A stretch of 64,000 bases of DNA from Streptomyces megasporus. Lineage in GTDB: Bacteria; Actinomycetota; Actinomycetes; Streptomycetales; Streptomycetaceae. Shown piece by piece: positions 1-10,408 of this stretch; the first letter of the stretch is position 1, and every line of letters starts with the position of its first letter. The stretch spans positions 1 to 64,000 of the forward strand of contig NZ_JODL01000008.1 of NCBI RefSeq assembly GCF_000718985.1, read 5' to 3'. The translations under genes were made by a program, and so were the position numbers. The notes beneath the pieces are model-generated. The model worked only from the letters and a program-made list of their open reading frames with translations. It was not told the origin of the DNA and made no database searches.

Positions 1-52
1 CGCCGATGGTACTGCACGGGGGACCGTGTGGGAGAGTAGGACGCCGCCGAAC
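1..52 (+). rRNA. rrf: 5S ribosomal RNA, 3' end only
   Basis: The first 52 bases match the conserved 3' part of actinobacterial 5S rRNA, including the GGGAGAGTAGGACGCCGCCGAAC ending split by the usual helix (about 30–52). A strong hairpin follows within 15 bases. The gene is cut by the window edge, so an rRNA operon must run into the window from the left on the plus strand. Confidence 0.9.
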
Positions 53-64
53 GAGTTGTTGTGG

Positions 65-95
65 AGGCCCCGTCGGGCAGGTTCCGACGGGGCCT
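65..95 (+). terminator. rRNA operon terminator
   Basis: A perfect 12-bp stem (65–76 pairing with 84–95) with a 7-base loop lies 12 bases after the 5S end and is followed by a T-containing stretch. This is the expected factor-independent terminator of the rRNA operon. Bases 96–245 hold nothing I can assign. Confidence 0.9.
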
Positions 96-245
96 CTTCA
101 CGTTTTCGGGCCTTTGTTAAGGGGGGGTTTCGGTTTCCGAGTCGAAGGATTCGGGGGCCGGAGCCTCCCTGCATTTCGCCGTCTGAAACCAGTTCGAAGG
201 CATTCAGGACCCCGGGCATTCGGCGATGGACAGCGGAGATGTCTC

Positions 246-677
246 TCAGGGGCGGAAGCGGCGGACGAAGCGACGCTGCCAGGGCGTCTCCACCGCACGG
301 GAGTCGTAGTTCCGCCGGACGTAGGAGACCGCCTCGTCGGCGGGTACTCCGTCCAGTACGGCGATGCAGGCCAGCGCCGTGCCGGTCCGTCCTCGGCCGC
401 CTCCGCAGGCGACCTCCACGCGGTCGGTCGCGGCGCGCTCCCACGCCTCGAGCAGCGCCTCCGCGGCGGCCGTGCGGTCGGATGGAAGCCGGAAGTCGGG
501 CCAGCGAATCCACCGGGAGTCCCAGTCGACGGCGGGAGGCTCATGACCCAGCAGATACAGGCCGAACGTGGGCGGTTGGCCCTCCGGGAGGGGGCGTCTC
601 AATCCTCGTCCACGTACGAGCCGGCCCGAGGGCAGTCGCAGCACTCCCGTCGCTCCGGGTTCCCATGGGGCGTTCAC
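246..677 (-). CDS. protein-tyrosine phosphatase-like protein
   Basis: 143 aa. The sequence CGGGRGRTG fits the CX5R(T/S) phosphate-binding loop of cysteine-dependent phosphatases, with the Cys nucleophile and the invariant Arg both present; an upstream WPDF/LP segment could provide the general-acid Asp. An upstream in-frame ATG at 737 exists, but I chose the GTG at 677 because it overlaps the stop of the preceding TraG-like gene as GTGA, a translational-coupling arrangement. It is the last gene of the secretion-like operon, so its substrate may be one of those proteins or may be unrelated; that is inference. Confidence 0.75.
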   Translation of the reverse strand: MNAPWEPGATGVLRLPSGRLVRGRGLRRPLPEGQPPTFGLYLLGHEPPAVDWDSRWIRWPDFRLPSDRTAAAEALLEAWERAATDRVEVACGGGRGRTGTALACIAVLDGVPADEAVSYVRRNYDSRAVETPWQRRFVRRFRP

Positions 678-2194
678 GGCGTGGATGCGGCCCTTCCGAT
701 CGGACCGCTCCCGGTGAGCTGTGGCCACCAGGCGCACGCCTGTTCCTCGGAGCGGAGCAGCGCCAGTGTGGGCATGCCCATCGACTCGCCGGTCGCCAGG
801 AGCTCGGGGAGCTGGGGTATGGGGGCCACCGCCGCGAGGTTGTCGAGGATCAGGCTCATTGGTGGGTCGAGCCGACCGGCGGATGACCCTGCGGCCATGC
901 GGCGGCCGTGCTCGACCACGCTCGCGGTGAGGGCGGTGAGGAGCGGCATCGTGCCGGGGGCACTGCGTGGATCCTCGATGGCTTCGCCCACGACATAGAG
1001 TGTTCCCCCTTCCGCCGCGAAGGAATCCAGTGCGGTGGAATCCGTCCGCGACGCCGTACAGGCGTTGCGGACGTGGAGTTGGGCGAGGGAGGCGAGGGCG
1101 CCGCGGACGAGGTGTGTCGCGGCGTCCCTGCGTTCCGGGTGGGCGATGAGAGTGGCTTCCAGCTCACCCGCCGCGCCGGACGCGGCCTTGGGGTGCGTCC
1201 GCAGGATGTGGACGGCTTCGCCCGGCGAACCCGCGGTGGCCGTGGCCCAGCGGTGGACCTGACGGAACGGCTCGCCGGCGACGGCGGCGGCGTGGAGCCA
1301 GCACCCCAGGAGCGTCTCCGCCGCGCTGTGGACGGCCGCGTCCACGCGGGCGGGGCTCCGTACGGGGGCGAGCAGGGCCGCGGCCCGGAAGGCGGCGGTA
1401 CGGCGGTCCTCGCAGCCGTGGTGGGGTGCCCAGCGCAGGCGGACGGGGGCGTCGGTGCGCTGTGACGGGTCGTAGAGGTGGACCGGGCCCAGTTTGGCGC
1501 GGGCTCCCACGGTGTCCGCCCAGAGGTTCGGGTCGGCGGTCACGACGAGGGCGGGGCCGGAGGCGGCGCGCAGGGCGTCGGCCGCGCGGCTGCCGTGGTC
1601 ACGGCCGTACTCCACTCCCGTGGGCGGCCCGGCGAACGCCTCCGGTACGGGGTGGGCCCGCATCGGGGCCGGCGGGGGTGGTGCGTCCGCCACCGGCGCG
1701 TGGCGTGCCGGGGAGGCCGGGGGCGCCGGGGACGTCTTTGGACGTGAGGCGGCGGGGCGCCGGCGGGGGAGGGGCGCGGTGGCGTCTCGTACGTCGCTTC
1801 GGGCCTTCTCGCGCCGGGCCGCGCGCAGGGCACGCCAACGGGCGACGGTGCCGACGACGAAGACTCCCAGGACGGTCAGGACCATCGACTGGCCGATGAG
1901 GACGCCCCAGAACAGGCCGGGCCCCGGCAGGGTCTCGGCGGGGGTGTCGGGCCAGGCGGCGGCCAAGTCGCCGGGCTCGGTGAGCAGTGCCCGCATGGCC
2001 AGGGGGGTGCGGGTGAAGGCCAGGTCCCGCGGCCACGCTCCGTGGGCGAGGAGGCCGGCCAGCCCGGTGGCGGTCCAGGCGAGGGCGGTGATGCCCAGCA
2101 GGAAGCCCAGGAGGCCGACGAGCAGCCCGTCCGGGATGCCGCGCCCCCGCGGGCCGTCCTGCGGCGTCCGGCGCCCCTCGTGGCCGTACGGCAC
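674..2194 (-). CDS. TraG/TraD-like membrane protein with degenerate ATPase motifs
   Basis: 506 aa. Two N-terminal membrane segments (about residues 20–45 and 85–110) are followed by a proline-rich linker and a cytoplasmic domain. The region VVTADPNLWADT...GPVHLYDP and the C-terminal LILDNLAAVAP...LATGESMGMPTL follow the layout of coupling proteins of the TraG/TraD/VirD4 type, close to the TraM-recognition part. No Walker A loop is visible, and the usual LDE of Walker B reads LDN (Asp451, Asn452), so ATP hydrolysis is doubtful. The GTG start is 3 bases after the stop of the VirB4-like gene; the alternative upstream extension only reads that gene in another frame. Related Streptomyces proteins are often annotated 'type VI secretion protein', which I regard as a misnomer. 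Confidence 0.7.
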   Translation of the reverse strand: MPYGHEGRRTPQDGPRGRGIPDGLLVGLLGFLLGITALAWTATGLAGLLAHGAWPRDLAFTRTPLAMRALLTEPGDLAAAWPDTPAETLPGPGLFWGVLIGQSMVLTVLGVFVVGTVARWRALRAARREKARSDVRDATAPLPRRRPAASRPKTSPAPPASPARHAPVADAPPPPAPMRAHPVPEAFAGPPTGVEYGRDHGSRAADALRAASGPALVVTADPNLWADTVGARAKLGPVHLYDPSQRTDAPVRLRWAPHHGCEDRRTAAFRAAALLAPVRSPARVDAAVHSAAETLLGCWLHAAAVAGEPFRQVHRWATATAGSPGEAVHILRTHPKAASGAAGELEATLIAHPERRDAATHLVRGALASLAQLHVRNACTASRTDSTALDSFAAEGGTLYVVGEAIEDPRSAPGTMPLLTALTASVVEHGRRMAAGSSAGRLDPPMSLILDNLAAVAPIPQLPELLATGESMGMPTLALLRSEEQACAWWPQLTGSGPIGRAASTP

Positions 2195-2196
2195 CG

Positions 2197-3615
2197 TCAG
2201 GCCACCGTCTCGTCGGCGCGCGCGAGCCGCTCCATCGCCGCGGCGCGGGACTCGGTCTCGGCGTCGAACTCCTCGGCCAGGGTGTCCTCCAGGGGGGAGC
2301 GGGAGGAGGCGGACTCCGTCATGGCGCGGTCGGTGAAGACCAGCGGGCGTTCCATCTCGGTGACCAGGTGTTTGACGACCTGTACGTTGCCGTTGACGTC
2401 CCAGACCGCGATGCCGGGCGAGAGCGTGGGGATGATCTCCACGGCCCAGCGGGGCAGGCCCAGCACCTGTCCGGTGGCCCGGGCCTCGTCGGCCTTCTGG
2501 GCGTAGATCGTGCGGGTGGAGGCCATCTTGAGGATGGCGGCGGCCTCCTTGGCCGCCGCGCCGTCGACCACGTCGGAGAGGTGGTGGACGACCGCGACGA
2601 ACGACAGGCCCAGCCGCCGGCCGAACTTCAGCAGGCGCTGGAAGAGTTGGGCCACGAACGGGCTGTTGATGATGTGCCAGGCCTCCTCGACCAGGAAGAT
2701 GCGCTTCTTCCGGTCGGGACGGATCCAGGTGTGCTCCAGCCAGACGCCGACGATCGCCATCAGGATCGGCATGGCGATGGAGTTGCGGTCGATGTGGGAG
2801 AGGTCGAAGACGATCAGCGGCGCGTCGAGGTCGATGCCCACCGTCGTGGGGCCGTCGAACATGCCGCGCAGGTCGCCGTCGACCAGCCGGTCCAGGACGA
2901 GCGCCACGTCCAGGCCCCAGGCGCGCACGTCCTCCAGGGCCACGTTCATCGCCTCGGCCGACTCCTGCTTGGGGTGGCGCAGTTGCTCGACGATGTCGGT
3001 GAGGACGGGCTGGCGGTCGGTGACGGTCTCGTTGACGTAGGAGTGGGCCACCTTCAGGGCGAAGCCCGCGCGTTCGTCGAGGCCGTGCCCCATGGCGACC
3101 TCGATGATGGTGCGCAGCAGGGCGAGCTGGCCGGTGGTGGTGATGGCCGGGTCCAGCGGGTTGAGGCGGATGCCGCCGTCGAGCGCGGCCATCGGGTCCA
3201 GGCGGATGGGGGTGATGCCCATCTGCTCGGCGATGAGGTTCCACTCGCCGACGCCGTCCTCGCCCTGGGCGTCCAGGACCACCACTTGGCGGTCGCGGAA
3301 CCGCAACTGGCGTAGGACGTACGTCTTCTCCAGGGCCGACTTGCCGTTGCCGGACTCGCCGAGCACCAGCCAGTGGGGGGCCGGAAGCTGCTGGCCGTAG
3401 AGCTGGAAGGGGTCGTAGATGTACCCCTTGCCGCTGTAGACCTCACGGCCGATGATCACCCCGGAGTCGCCCAGACCGGGGGCGGCGGTGGGCAGGTAGA
3501 CGGCCTGTGCCTGGCCCGTGGAGGTGCGCACGGGCAGCCGGGTGGTCTCGGTCTTGCCGAAGAGGAAGCTGGTGAAGGCGTCGGTGACGGCGGTCAGCGG
3601 ATCGAACGCGGCCAT
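2197..3615 (-). CDS. VirB4/TraC-type ATPase
   Basis: 472 aa. Walker A is LGESGNGKSALEK (about residues 85–97) and Walker B is RIFLVEEAWHII (about 306–317), the arrangement of the C-terminal half of VirB4/TraE/TraC ATPases that energise type IV secretion. The length matches the ATPase domain without the usual N-terminal partner domain; the neighbouring SCO6880-type protein upstream could supply that role, which is inference. It starts at ATG 15 bases after the upstream gene and is followed almost directly by the TraG-like gene, so the set is one operon. Confidence 0.85.
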   Translation of the reverse strand: MAAFDPLTAVTDAFTSFLFGKTETTRLPVRTSTGQAQAVYLPTAAPGLGDSGVIIGREVYSGKGYIYDPFQLYGQQLPAPHWLVLGESGNGKSALEKTYVLRQLRFRDRQVVVLDAQGEDGVGEWNLIAEQMGITPIRLDPMAALDGGIRLNPLDPAITTTGQLALLRTIIEVAMGHGLDERAGFALKVAHSYVNETVTDRQPVLTDIVEQLRHPKQESAEAMNVALEDVRAWGLDVALVLDRLVDGDLRGMFDGPTTVGIDLDAPLIVFDLSHIDRNSIAMPILMAIVGVWLEHTWIRPDRKKRIFLVEEAWHIINSPFVAQLFQRLLKFGRRLGLSFVAVVHHLSDVVDGAAAKEAAAILKMASTRTIYAQKADEARATGQVLGLPRWAVEIIPTLSPGIAVWDVNGNVQVVKHLVTEMERPLVFTDRAMTESASSRSPLEDTLAEEFDAETESRAAAMERLARADETVA

Positions 3616-3630
3616 GGTGGTTGCGCCTCC

Positions 3631-5177
3631 TCAGCGGCGGATGCCGGTCGCGAACGGCAGGGTGTTCACGAACGCACGGTGATGCTCCCGGTCGCACCAC
3701 TCCAGCTTCAAGTAGCTCTTTCCGGCCGATGCCCGGATCGTCCGCTTGTCGCGGGCCAGGGCCTCGGGTGAGCGGGAGGAGACGGTGATGTAGCCGACGA
3801 GGTTGACGCCCGCGGCGCCGGAGGCCAGGTCTTCGCCGCGCTGGTCGACGCGGCCGGAGGCGGCCACGTCGCGCGGGTCCACGGTGCGGTTCATCTTCGC
3901 GGCGCGGCTGGCCTCGGCCGCGTCGTTGGTCTTCTCCGTCAGCATCCGCTCGATGGCGACCTCGGTGGGCTCCAGGTCCATGCAGACGGCGACGGTGCGG
4001 ATCACGTCGGGGGTGTGGACCAGCAGGGGTGCGAGGAAGTTGACGCCCACGGGGGTCATCGGCCACTCCTTGACCCAGGCGGTGGCGTGGCACCAGGGGG
4101 CGCGGGTGGCCGACTCGCGGGTCTTGGCCCGGAGGTGGGTCGGCTCGGCCGCGTCCAGCTCGGCCGGCCAGGCGTTGCGTCGGGTCATCGCCTGGATGTG
4201 GTCGATGGGGTGGTCCGGGTCGTACATGGAGTGGATCAGTGATGCCATCCGGGCCTGGCCCAGCGGCTGCCGCACTCGGATGTCGGCCTCGGTGAGGCGG
4301 GCGCAGATGTCGGTGAGTTCCCGGGCCATGACGACGGCCAGGCCCTCGTCGCGGGTGAGGCGACGGCCGGTGGAGGCGCGGGTGGCCTTGGCGATCGCGG
4401 CGGCCTCGGCGGCCAGGTCGCGGGTGTAGTGCATGCAGGCGACCAGGTAGGCGCGGTGCTGTTCGCTGGAGGTGGAGACCATCGACAGCAGTTGGTCGTA
4501 GGAGTCCCGCAGCCAGGGCGCGGCCCGCTCGTCGCCGCGCTGCGCGACGTCCTTGGCGTGGGCGTCGGGGTCGGCGGGGAGGGTGCGGGCGAGCATCTGG
4601 AGGCGGGTGACGAAGCCGTCGCCGTTGGCCACGTGCTTGAGGAGGGTGCCGAAGCGGTCGACGAGGGCTTCTTGGTCCTCGCTGTCGCGCAGGCCCACGC
4701 CGGGGCCCTCGATCTCGATGGCGGCGGTGACGGTGCGCCGGTCGGCGTGGAGCAGGACGGCGATCTCGTCGGGCCCGAAGGGCGCGGACAGCCAGGTGAT
4801 GCGGCCGACGCCGGGCGGCGGTGGGATGTCCACCTCGGTGCCGTCCAGTCGGGTGCCGGCCTCGGCGGCGGCGGACCGGTAGGTGGTGCCGCGGCGCAGC
4901 AGCCGGCGGTAACTGCGGTTGATCTCGAACCACTTGTAGTAGGTGCGCCCCTTGTACGGCACGTACACCGCGGCGAGGGCGAGCAGGGGGAAGCCGACCA
5001 GGGTGACGATCCGCAGGGACAGGACGGGGATGAGGAGTCCGCTCATCATGCCCAGGAAGGCGCCCGCGATGATCAGCGCGATCTCGCCCGTCTCCCGGTT
5101 CCTGCCGATGACGGCGTTGGGGCGGGCGCGCCCGATCATGTACGTGCGGCGCGGTGCGACGGTGTGGGACGGGGAGG

Positions 5178-5181
<4 letters not shown>
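3631..5181 (-). CDS. SCO6880-family membrane-anchored protein
   Basis: 516 aa. Two closely spaced N-terminal membrane segments (about residues 30–75) are followed by a long soluble region with no motif that I can give a catalytic role. I recognise it as the 'SCO6880 family' of actinobacterial conjugation/secretion loci, which sits directly before the VirB4-like ATPase. The ATG start overlaps the stop of the upstream polytopic gene by 4 bases. It may correspond to the N-terminal part of larger VirB4 or to a PrgI-like inner-membrane component; I cannot decide from sequence alone. Confidence 0.75.
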
Positions 5182-6483
<1,302 letters not shown>

Positions 6484-6494
<11 letters not shown>

Positions 6495-7275
6495 AGGTGA
6501 ACCCTCCGTACTCCTCGACGGCCTTGCTGATGTCCTCGGCTGTGGCGGCTCGGTCGCCGCCCGGTACGGGGGCGGGGCCGTCCTCCTGGGAGTCGTCGGC
6601 GATCCTCCAGTCGGAGCCGTCCCACCGCAGTTCGAAGGTCCAGGTCTTCCAGGTGGTGGTCACGGGGGTGGTCGAGTCCTCGCCCGCCATGCCGATGAGG
6701 CTCGTGTACCAGACCTCGACGGTGGCGTTGTCGTCGTCGTACTCGGTCACCTTGGTGCCGACCGGGATGGTGCGGGAGACGAAGGTCATGCCCGCGGGTG
6801 CCGTGCCGTCGGCGGTGAGGCCCAGGCGCTCGAAGAACTCCTTCGAGTACGCTCTGTCCTGCGGTCCCTTGATGCGGGCGGCGGTCTCGGGGGTGTAGAG
6901 GGTGTCGACGAGCATGTGGCGGTGCTCGGTCTCGAACATGCCGGTTCCGCCCAGCGCCACCGCGTAGTTGGCCGCGGCGCTCTGCGCGCCCTGTTCGGTG
7001 CGGGGGAACCCCGTGGGGATGCCGTTGGTCTGGGTGGTGACGGGACGTTCGCCGGTGGGGGCGGTGGGGCGGGCGTTGTTCTCCGCGTTCGCTCCGTCGG
7101 CGCCCGACGGCCCGTCACCTCCGTCTCTGTTGGCGAAGGCTATGGCCGCGATCAGCAGGACGACGACGCCCACCACCGTCACCATGCTGCGGCCCACGCG
7201 GACCGGCGGTCGCCTGGGCTCGCCGTAGGCGTCGACGACGTCGTCGTCGTACCCGTCCTCGCCGCCGATGCTCAT
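6484..7275 (-). CDS. bitopic VirB8/TcpC-like assembly protein
   Basis: 263 aa. An acidic N-terminal tail precedes one membrane helix (VTVVGVVVLLIAAIAFA, about 32–48), a low-complexity linker and an outside domain of about 170 residues. That domain has the alternating pattern of an NTF2-like fold (WKTWTFELRWDGSDWRIADD near the end), as in TcpC and VirB8. Gene order next to the VirB6-like gene supports this, but the assignment rests on topology rather than on diagnostic residues. Confidence 0.6.
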
Positions 7276-7714
7276 CGTGCGCGTGCCCCCTCGGTCGCCC
7301 GGCTGCCGCCCGGCTGTCGTCGTGCCCTCTCCATGACGTTAACCCCGCCGCGGCCGTTGTGGGGCCGGTGTGTGCGGGATCGCTTCCGCACGGTGATCGG
7401 CGGGTGGTCGGCGCCGGTCCCGGCGCCGGCGGTTCGCTCCGATCCGCCGGGTCGGAGGGGCCGCGGGACGGCGTGGGGGGCGGGACAGGGCTGGTGCATG
7501 GCCGTGGTGCCTTTTTCTGGTGTGCCGGGCCGTCCCGGGGCGACAGGCGTCGGCGCCCCACCGTCCGCCGGTGGGCGGTGGGGCCGTGGACGCGTGGGTC
7601 CGTGAGGTCCGGGACGGTCGTCCCGGGCCGGCCGGTTCCGTCGGCGGGCCGTGAGGTCCCGCCGGTCCGCGGGTGGGTCGGGGGTGGTCGGTGTGGGGGA
7701 TGGTCGGTGCGGCG
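7276..7714. other. 439-bp intergenic stretch inside the secretion-like locus
   Basis: No convincing gene. Open frames here lack the codon bias of the neighbours. The stretch separates the small VirB2-like gene from the rest of the operon and probably carries a terminator or attenuator for the former and a promoter for the latter. Short GC-rich inverted repeats are present throughout, but none stands out. Confidence 0.5.
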
Positions 7715-8023
7715 CTACACGGCCATGCCGTAGACGATCGTGAAGAGCGTGCCGAGCGATCCGATGATGAAGACGCCCGTCAGGCCCGCCACGATCAGGC
7801 CCTTGCCCTGCTCCGCGCTGAAGGTGTCGCGCAGGGCCGTGGCGCCGATGCGCTGCTTGGCGGCGCCCCAGACGGCGATGCCGAGGCACAGAAGGATGGC
7901 CACGGCCATCACGACCTCGATCATCACGCGGGCCTCGTTGCCCAACGATCCGAACGGGCCCCAGTCAGGGGCGATTCCGCCGATGATGGTGTTGATGTCG
8001 CCCTTGTCGGCTGCCAGGAACAT
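7715..8023 (-). CDS. small two-helix membrane protein, VirB2/TrbC-like
   Basis: 102 aa. There are two hydrophobic helices (about 31–53 and 75–99) joined by a short basic loop (KQRIGATALRD) and a soluble N-terminus of about 30 residues. This is the topology of VirB2/TrbC pilin-like subunits, and the gene leads the secretion-like operon. No leader peptidase site is obvious. It is divergent from the lytic transglycosylase gene across 110 bp, so the two probably share a control region. Confidence 0.65.
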   Translation of the reverse strand: MFLAADKGDINTIIGGIAPDWGPFGSLGNEARVMIEVVMAVAILLCLGIAVWGAAKQRIGATALRDTFSAEQGKGLIVAGLTGVFIIGSLGTLFTIVYGMAV

Positions 8024-8133
8024 GGTGTACTCACCGCCCCAGGTGGGTTGTTGGAGATGCGCTTCCTTTGGATTCTGACACGGTTACGGCCGAATCGGCA
8101 GTGAACTGGGGCCTGATGGGGGATGGTTGAGGG

Positions 8134-9105
8134 GTGCGTAGGGCATGGGTGGCGATCGGGGTCGGGATCGGGCTCGTCGTGTGCTTCATGGCGTTGCTCG
8201 TGGTCGGTACGTACAGCGCCGCGTCGAGCCTCTTCGGGGGGCGCGGCGGGACGGTCGCGTTGGCGAAGGGAGCCGTGCCGGCGGCGTACCAACCCCTGGT
8301 GCAGAAGTGGGGCAACTACTGTCCGGCGCTCAACCCGGCGCTGCTGGCCGCCCAGCTCTACCAGGAGAGCGGGTGGAACCCGAAGGCGCAGAGCCCGGCC
8401 GAGGCGCAGGGCATCGCCCAGTTCATCCCGGGCACCTGGGCGACGCACGGCATCGACGGGGACGGTGACGGGGACCGGGACGTGTGGGACCCGAAGGACG
8501 CGATCCCGTCGGCGGCCAAGTACGACTGCGCGTTGGCGAAGCACGTCGAGGGCGTGCCCGGCGATCCGACGGACAACATGCTCGCCGCCTACAACGCGGG
8601 TCCGTACGCGGTGGTGAAGTACGGCGGTGTGCCTCCCTATCGGGAGACGCAGAACTACGTGCGGGTCATCCGGAAGCTGGAGAAGAGCTTCGCCGCGCCG
8701 GCCGGTCGCGTGTCCCCGTCGAAGCAGGCGGCCGGGGCGATCGACTTCGCGCAGAAGAAGCTGGGGACGCCGTACCTGTGGGGCGGCGACGGCACGCCGG
8801 AGGACGGCGGGCGGTTCGACTGCTCGGGTCTGACGAAGGCGGCGTACGCGAGCGTGGGGATCGAGCTGCCACGCGTCGCCAACGACCAGTGGAACGCCGG
8901 TCCGCACCCGAAGCGGGACGAACTGCTCCCGGGGGACCTGGTCTTCTTCGCGCACGATCTGAACGACTCGCGATCGATCTACCACGTGGGCATCTACGTG
9001 GGCGGTGGCTATATGATCGACGCGCCGTACACGGGCGCGACGATCCGCTTCGATCCGATCGACACCCCCGACTACTTCGGGGCGACGAGGCCGACGGCAT
9101 CGTGA
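8134..9105 (+). CDS. bifunctional lytic transglycosylase / NlpC-P60 endopeptidase
   Basis: 323 aa. An N-terminal membrane anchor (about 5–27) is followed by a transglycosylase domain with the catalytic Glu in AQLYQESGWNP and the AQGIAQFIPGTW motif, then by an NlpC/P60 domain with catalytic Cys in FDCSGLTKAAYA and His in YHVGIYVGGG. Such two-headed wall hydrolases (VirB1 or Orf14/TcpG type) open peptidoglycan for secretion machines. The divergent position beside the VirB-like operon therefore fits well. The GTG start is preceded by a G-rich ribosome site. Confidence 0.9.
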   Translation: MRRAWVAIGVGIGLVVCFMALLVVGTYSAASSLFGGRGGTVALAKGAVPAAYQPLVQKWGNYCPALNPALLAAQLYQESGWNPKAQSPAEAQGIAQFIPGTWATHGIDGDGDGDRDVWDPKDAIPSAAKYDCALAKHVEGVPGDPTDNMLAAYNAGPYAVVKYGGVPPYRETQNYVRVIRKLEKSFAAPAGRVSPSKQAAGAIDFAQKKLGTPYLWGGDGTPEDGGRFDCSGLTKAAYASVGIELPRVANDQWNAGPHPKRDELLPGDLVFFAHDLNDSRSIYHVGIYVGGGYMIDAPYTGATIRFDPIDTPDYFGATRPTAS

Positions 9106-9248
9106 TCCCAGAGTTCCGGACGCTCCCGATGAGCGATGTGGGGCGTGGGTCCCGAGCCGCGGCGGCGGATCACCGCGGGTCACCCTCCGATAACGTCCGC
9201 GTGATCATTCGGTGGAGGTCGGAACGTGCGGCTCGGACAGGGCGTTGT

Positions 9249-9262
9249 CCTGTCCGGACAGG
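9249..9262. repeat. 14-bp perfect palindrome CCTGTCCGGACAGG
   Basis: A perfect palindrome lies 51 bp upstream of the PAP2 start and is overlapped by a second copy of CGGACAGGGC at 9234–9243. It may be an operator or an RNA hairpin in the leader. No regulator can be named. Confidence 0.5.
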
Positions 9263-9313
9263 GCATTCCGCTACCACGGGGGTCGGCAGCGACGAGTGAA
9301 GGGCAGCAACGCG

Positions 9314-9982
9314 ATGGCTGATTGGGACAACCCCGACGTCGAGCTGCTGTACGACATCAACGGACTGGCCAAGGACGCCCCCGGTTGGGCCGATCACTTG
9401 ATGGAGTACATCGGCGAGTACGGCACCATCGCGGCGCTGGGGCTGTTGGGCGTGTGGGCCTGGTGGGTCGCGCGGCGGCGGACGGACGCGGTGAGCGCGG
9501 TGGCCGGGTTGGCCTGGGCGCCGCTGGCGGCCGGGGTGGCGCTGCTGGTGAACGTGCCGATCCGGGAGTTCGTGGAGCGACCCAGACCCTTCCTGACCCA
9601 CGAGGGGCTGGAGGTGCTGGTGGACGGGAAGAAGGACTTCTCGTTCGTCAGCGACCACGCGACGCTGGCGATGGCGCTCGCCGTGGGGATCTTCATGGTG
9701 AACAGGAAGCTGGGCCTCGTCGGCATCCTGGTGGCGGTGTTCGCGGGGTTCTGCCGGATCTACATGGGGGTGCACTACCCCACCGACGTGATCGGCGGTC
9801 TGGCGTTGGGGACGGCGGTGGCGCTGCTGCTGGCCCCTGCGGCGCTGGCGCTGCTGACGCCGTTGCTGCGCGCGGTGGCCTCCTCCCCGGCCGGTTGGCT
9901 GGTGCGGACGCCGGAGGTGGCGGCACGGGCCGAGGAGCCGGAGGCCGAGCGGCGGCCGTACGACCGCGACTTGGCCGCCTGA
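9314..9982 (+). CDS. PAP2-family membrane phosphatase
   Basis: 222 aa. The three PAP2 signatures are present: REFVERPRPF (variant of KX6RP), SFVSDHATLAMA (variant of PSGH, with SDH) and CRIYMGVHYPTDVIGG (SRX5HX3D type, with Cys in place of the first Ser). Several membrane helices surround them. Members dephosphorylate undecaprenyl diphosphate or phosphatidic acid at the outer face. The ATG at 9314 was chosen because the upstream in-frame extension is Arg-rich and covers a palindrome. Confidence 0.85.
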   Translation: MADWDNPDVELLYDINGLAKDAPGWADHLMEYIGEYGTIAALGLLGVWAWWVARRRTDAVSAVAGLAWAPLAAGVALLVNVPIREFVERPRPFLTHEGLEVLVDGKKDFSFVSDHATLAMALAVGIFMVNRKLGLVGILVAVFAGFCRIYMGVHYPTDVIGGLALGTAVALLLAPAALALLTPLLRAVASSPAGWLVRTPEVAARAEEPEAERRPYDRDLAA

Positions 9983-10035
9983 GGCGCGGCGGAGGAGCGT
10001 CCGGTCGGTCCGGGACTCCTCGGGAACGTTCGAAG

Positions 10036-10057
10036 CCCGGCCCCCGATGGGGCCGGG
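10036..10057. terminator. hairpin terminator after the PAP2 gene
   Basis: A 9-bp perfect stem (10036–10044 / 10049–10057) with a 4-base loop is followed by TTCCGCGTTTT. It lies 54 bases after the PAP2 stop and can also serve the small convergent gene downstream. Confidence 0.75.
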
Positions 10058-10138
10058 TTCCGCGTTTTCCGGGGGTTTTCGGGCCTCCGCCCGTTCCCTG
10101 CCCGCCCCGTCACCCGCCCGTTCTCCGCCCGGTCGTGC

Positions 10139-10321
10139 TCATGCCTCCCGACCGCCCGGGGGGTGGGACGTGGCGTCCCTGCGGGCCTGCGAGCGGGCGC
10201 GACGGGCGGGTCCGCGCCACCCGCAGGTGCAGACCGCGCTGCAGAACGCGCCCTTCTCCGTTGTCGAGGTGTGGTGTTCGTCGGGCCGCACCGGCCGCTC
10301 TCCGCACTCCTCCTGTCGCAC
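10139..10321 (-). CDS. small conserved Cys-containing hypothetical protein
   Basis: 60 aa, GTG start. Two Cys lie in FCSAVCTCGWRGPARRARSQARRDA together with an N-terminal ECGERP; the CTCGWRGPAR pattern with a basic, Ala-rich tail looks like a small Streptomyces family I have seen, possibly a mini zinc-binding protein. There is no clear ribosome site and the function is unknown. It could be spurious, but the cysteine pattern argues for a real gene. Confidence 0.5.
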   Translation of the reverse strand: MRQEECGERPVRPDEHHTSTTEKGAFCSAVCTCGWRGPARRARSQARRDATSHPPGGREA

Positions 10322-10408
10322 GTGACCACGGTACCGGCCGTGACGGTGGCCGGGAATCGTCGTTAATCGGATCGAGTTGCGAGGCTTGTTCTTGGGGGTC
10401 GGCAGACG

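Noticed and set aside
674..3244. A single 856-residue protein fusing the TraG-like region to upstream sequence
   Set aside because: The first 350 residues are an out-of-frame reading of the VirB4-like gene; the GTG at 2194 fits the operon layout.
7272..7889. A 205-residue minus-strand frame covering the gap in the secretion-like operon
   Set aside because: Pro/Arg/Gly-rich translation typical of an out-of-frame reading; it overlaps the VirB2-like gene, which has clear helices.
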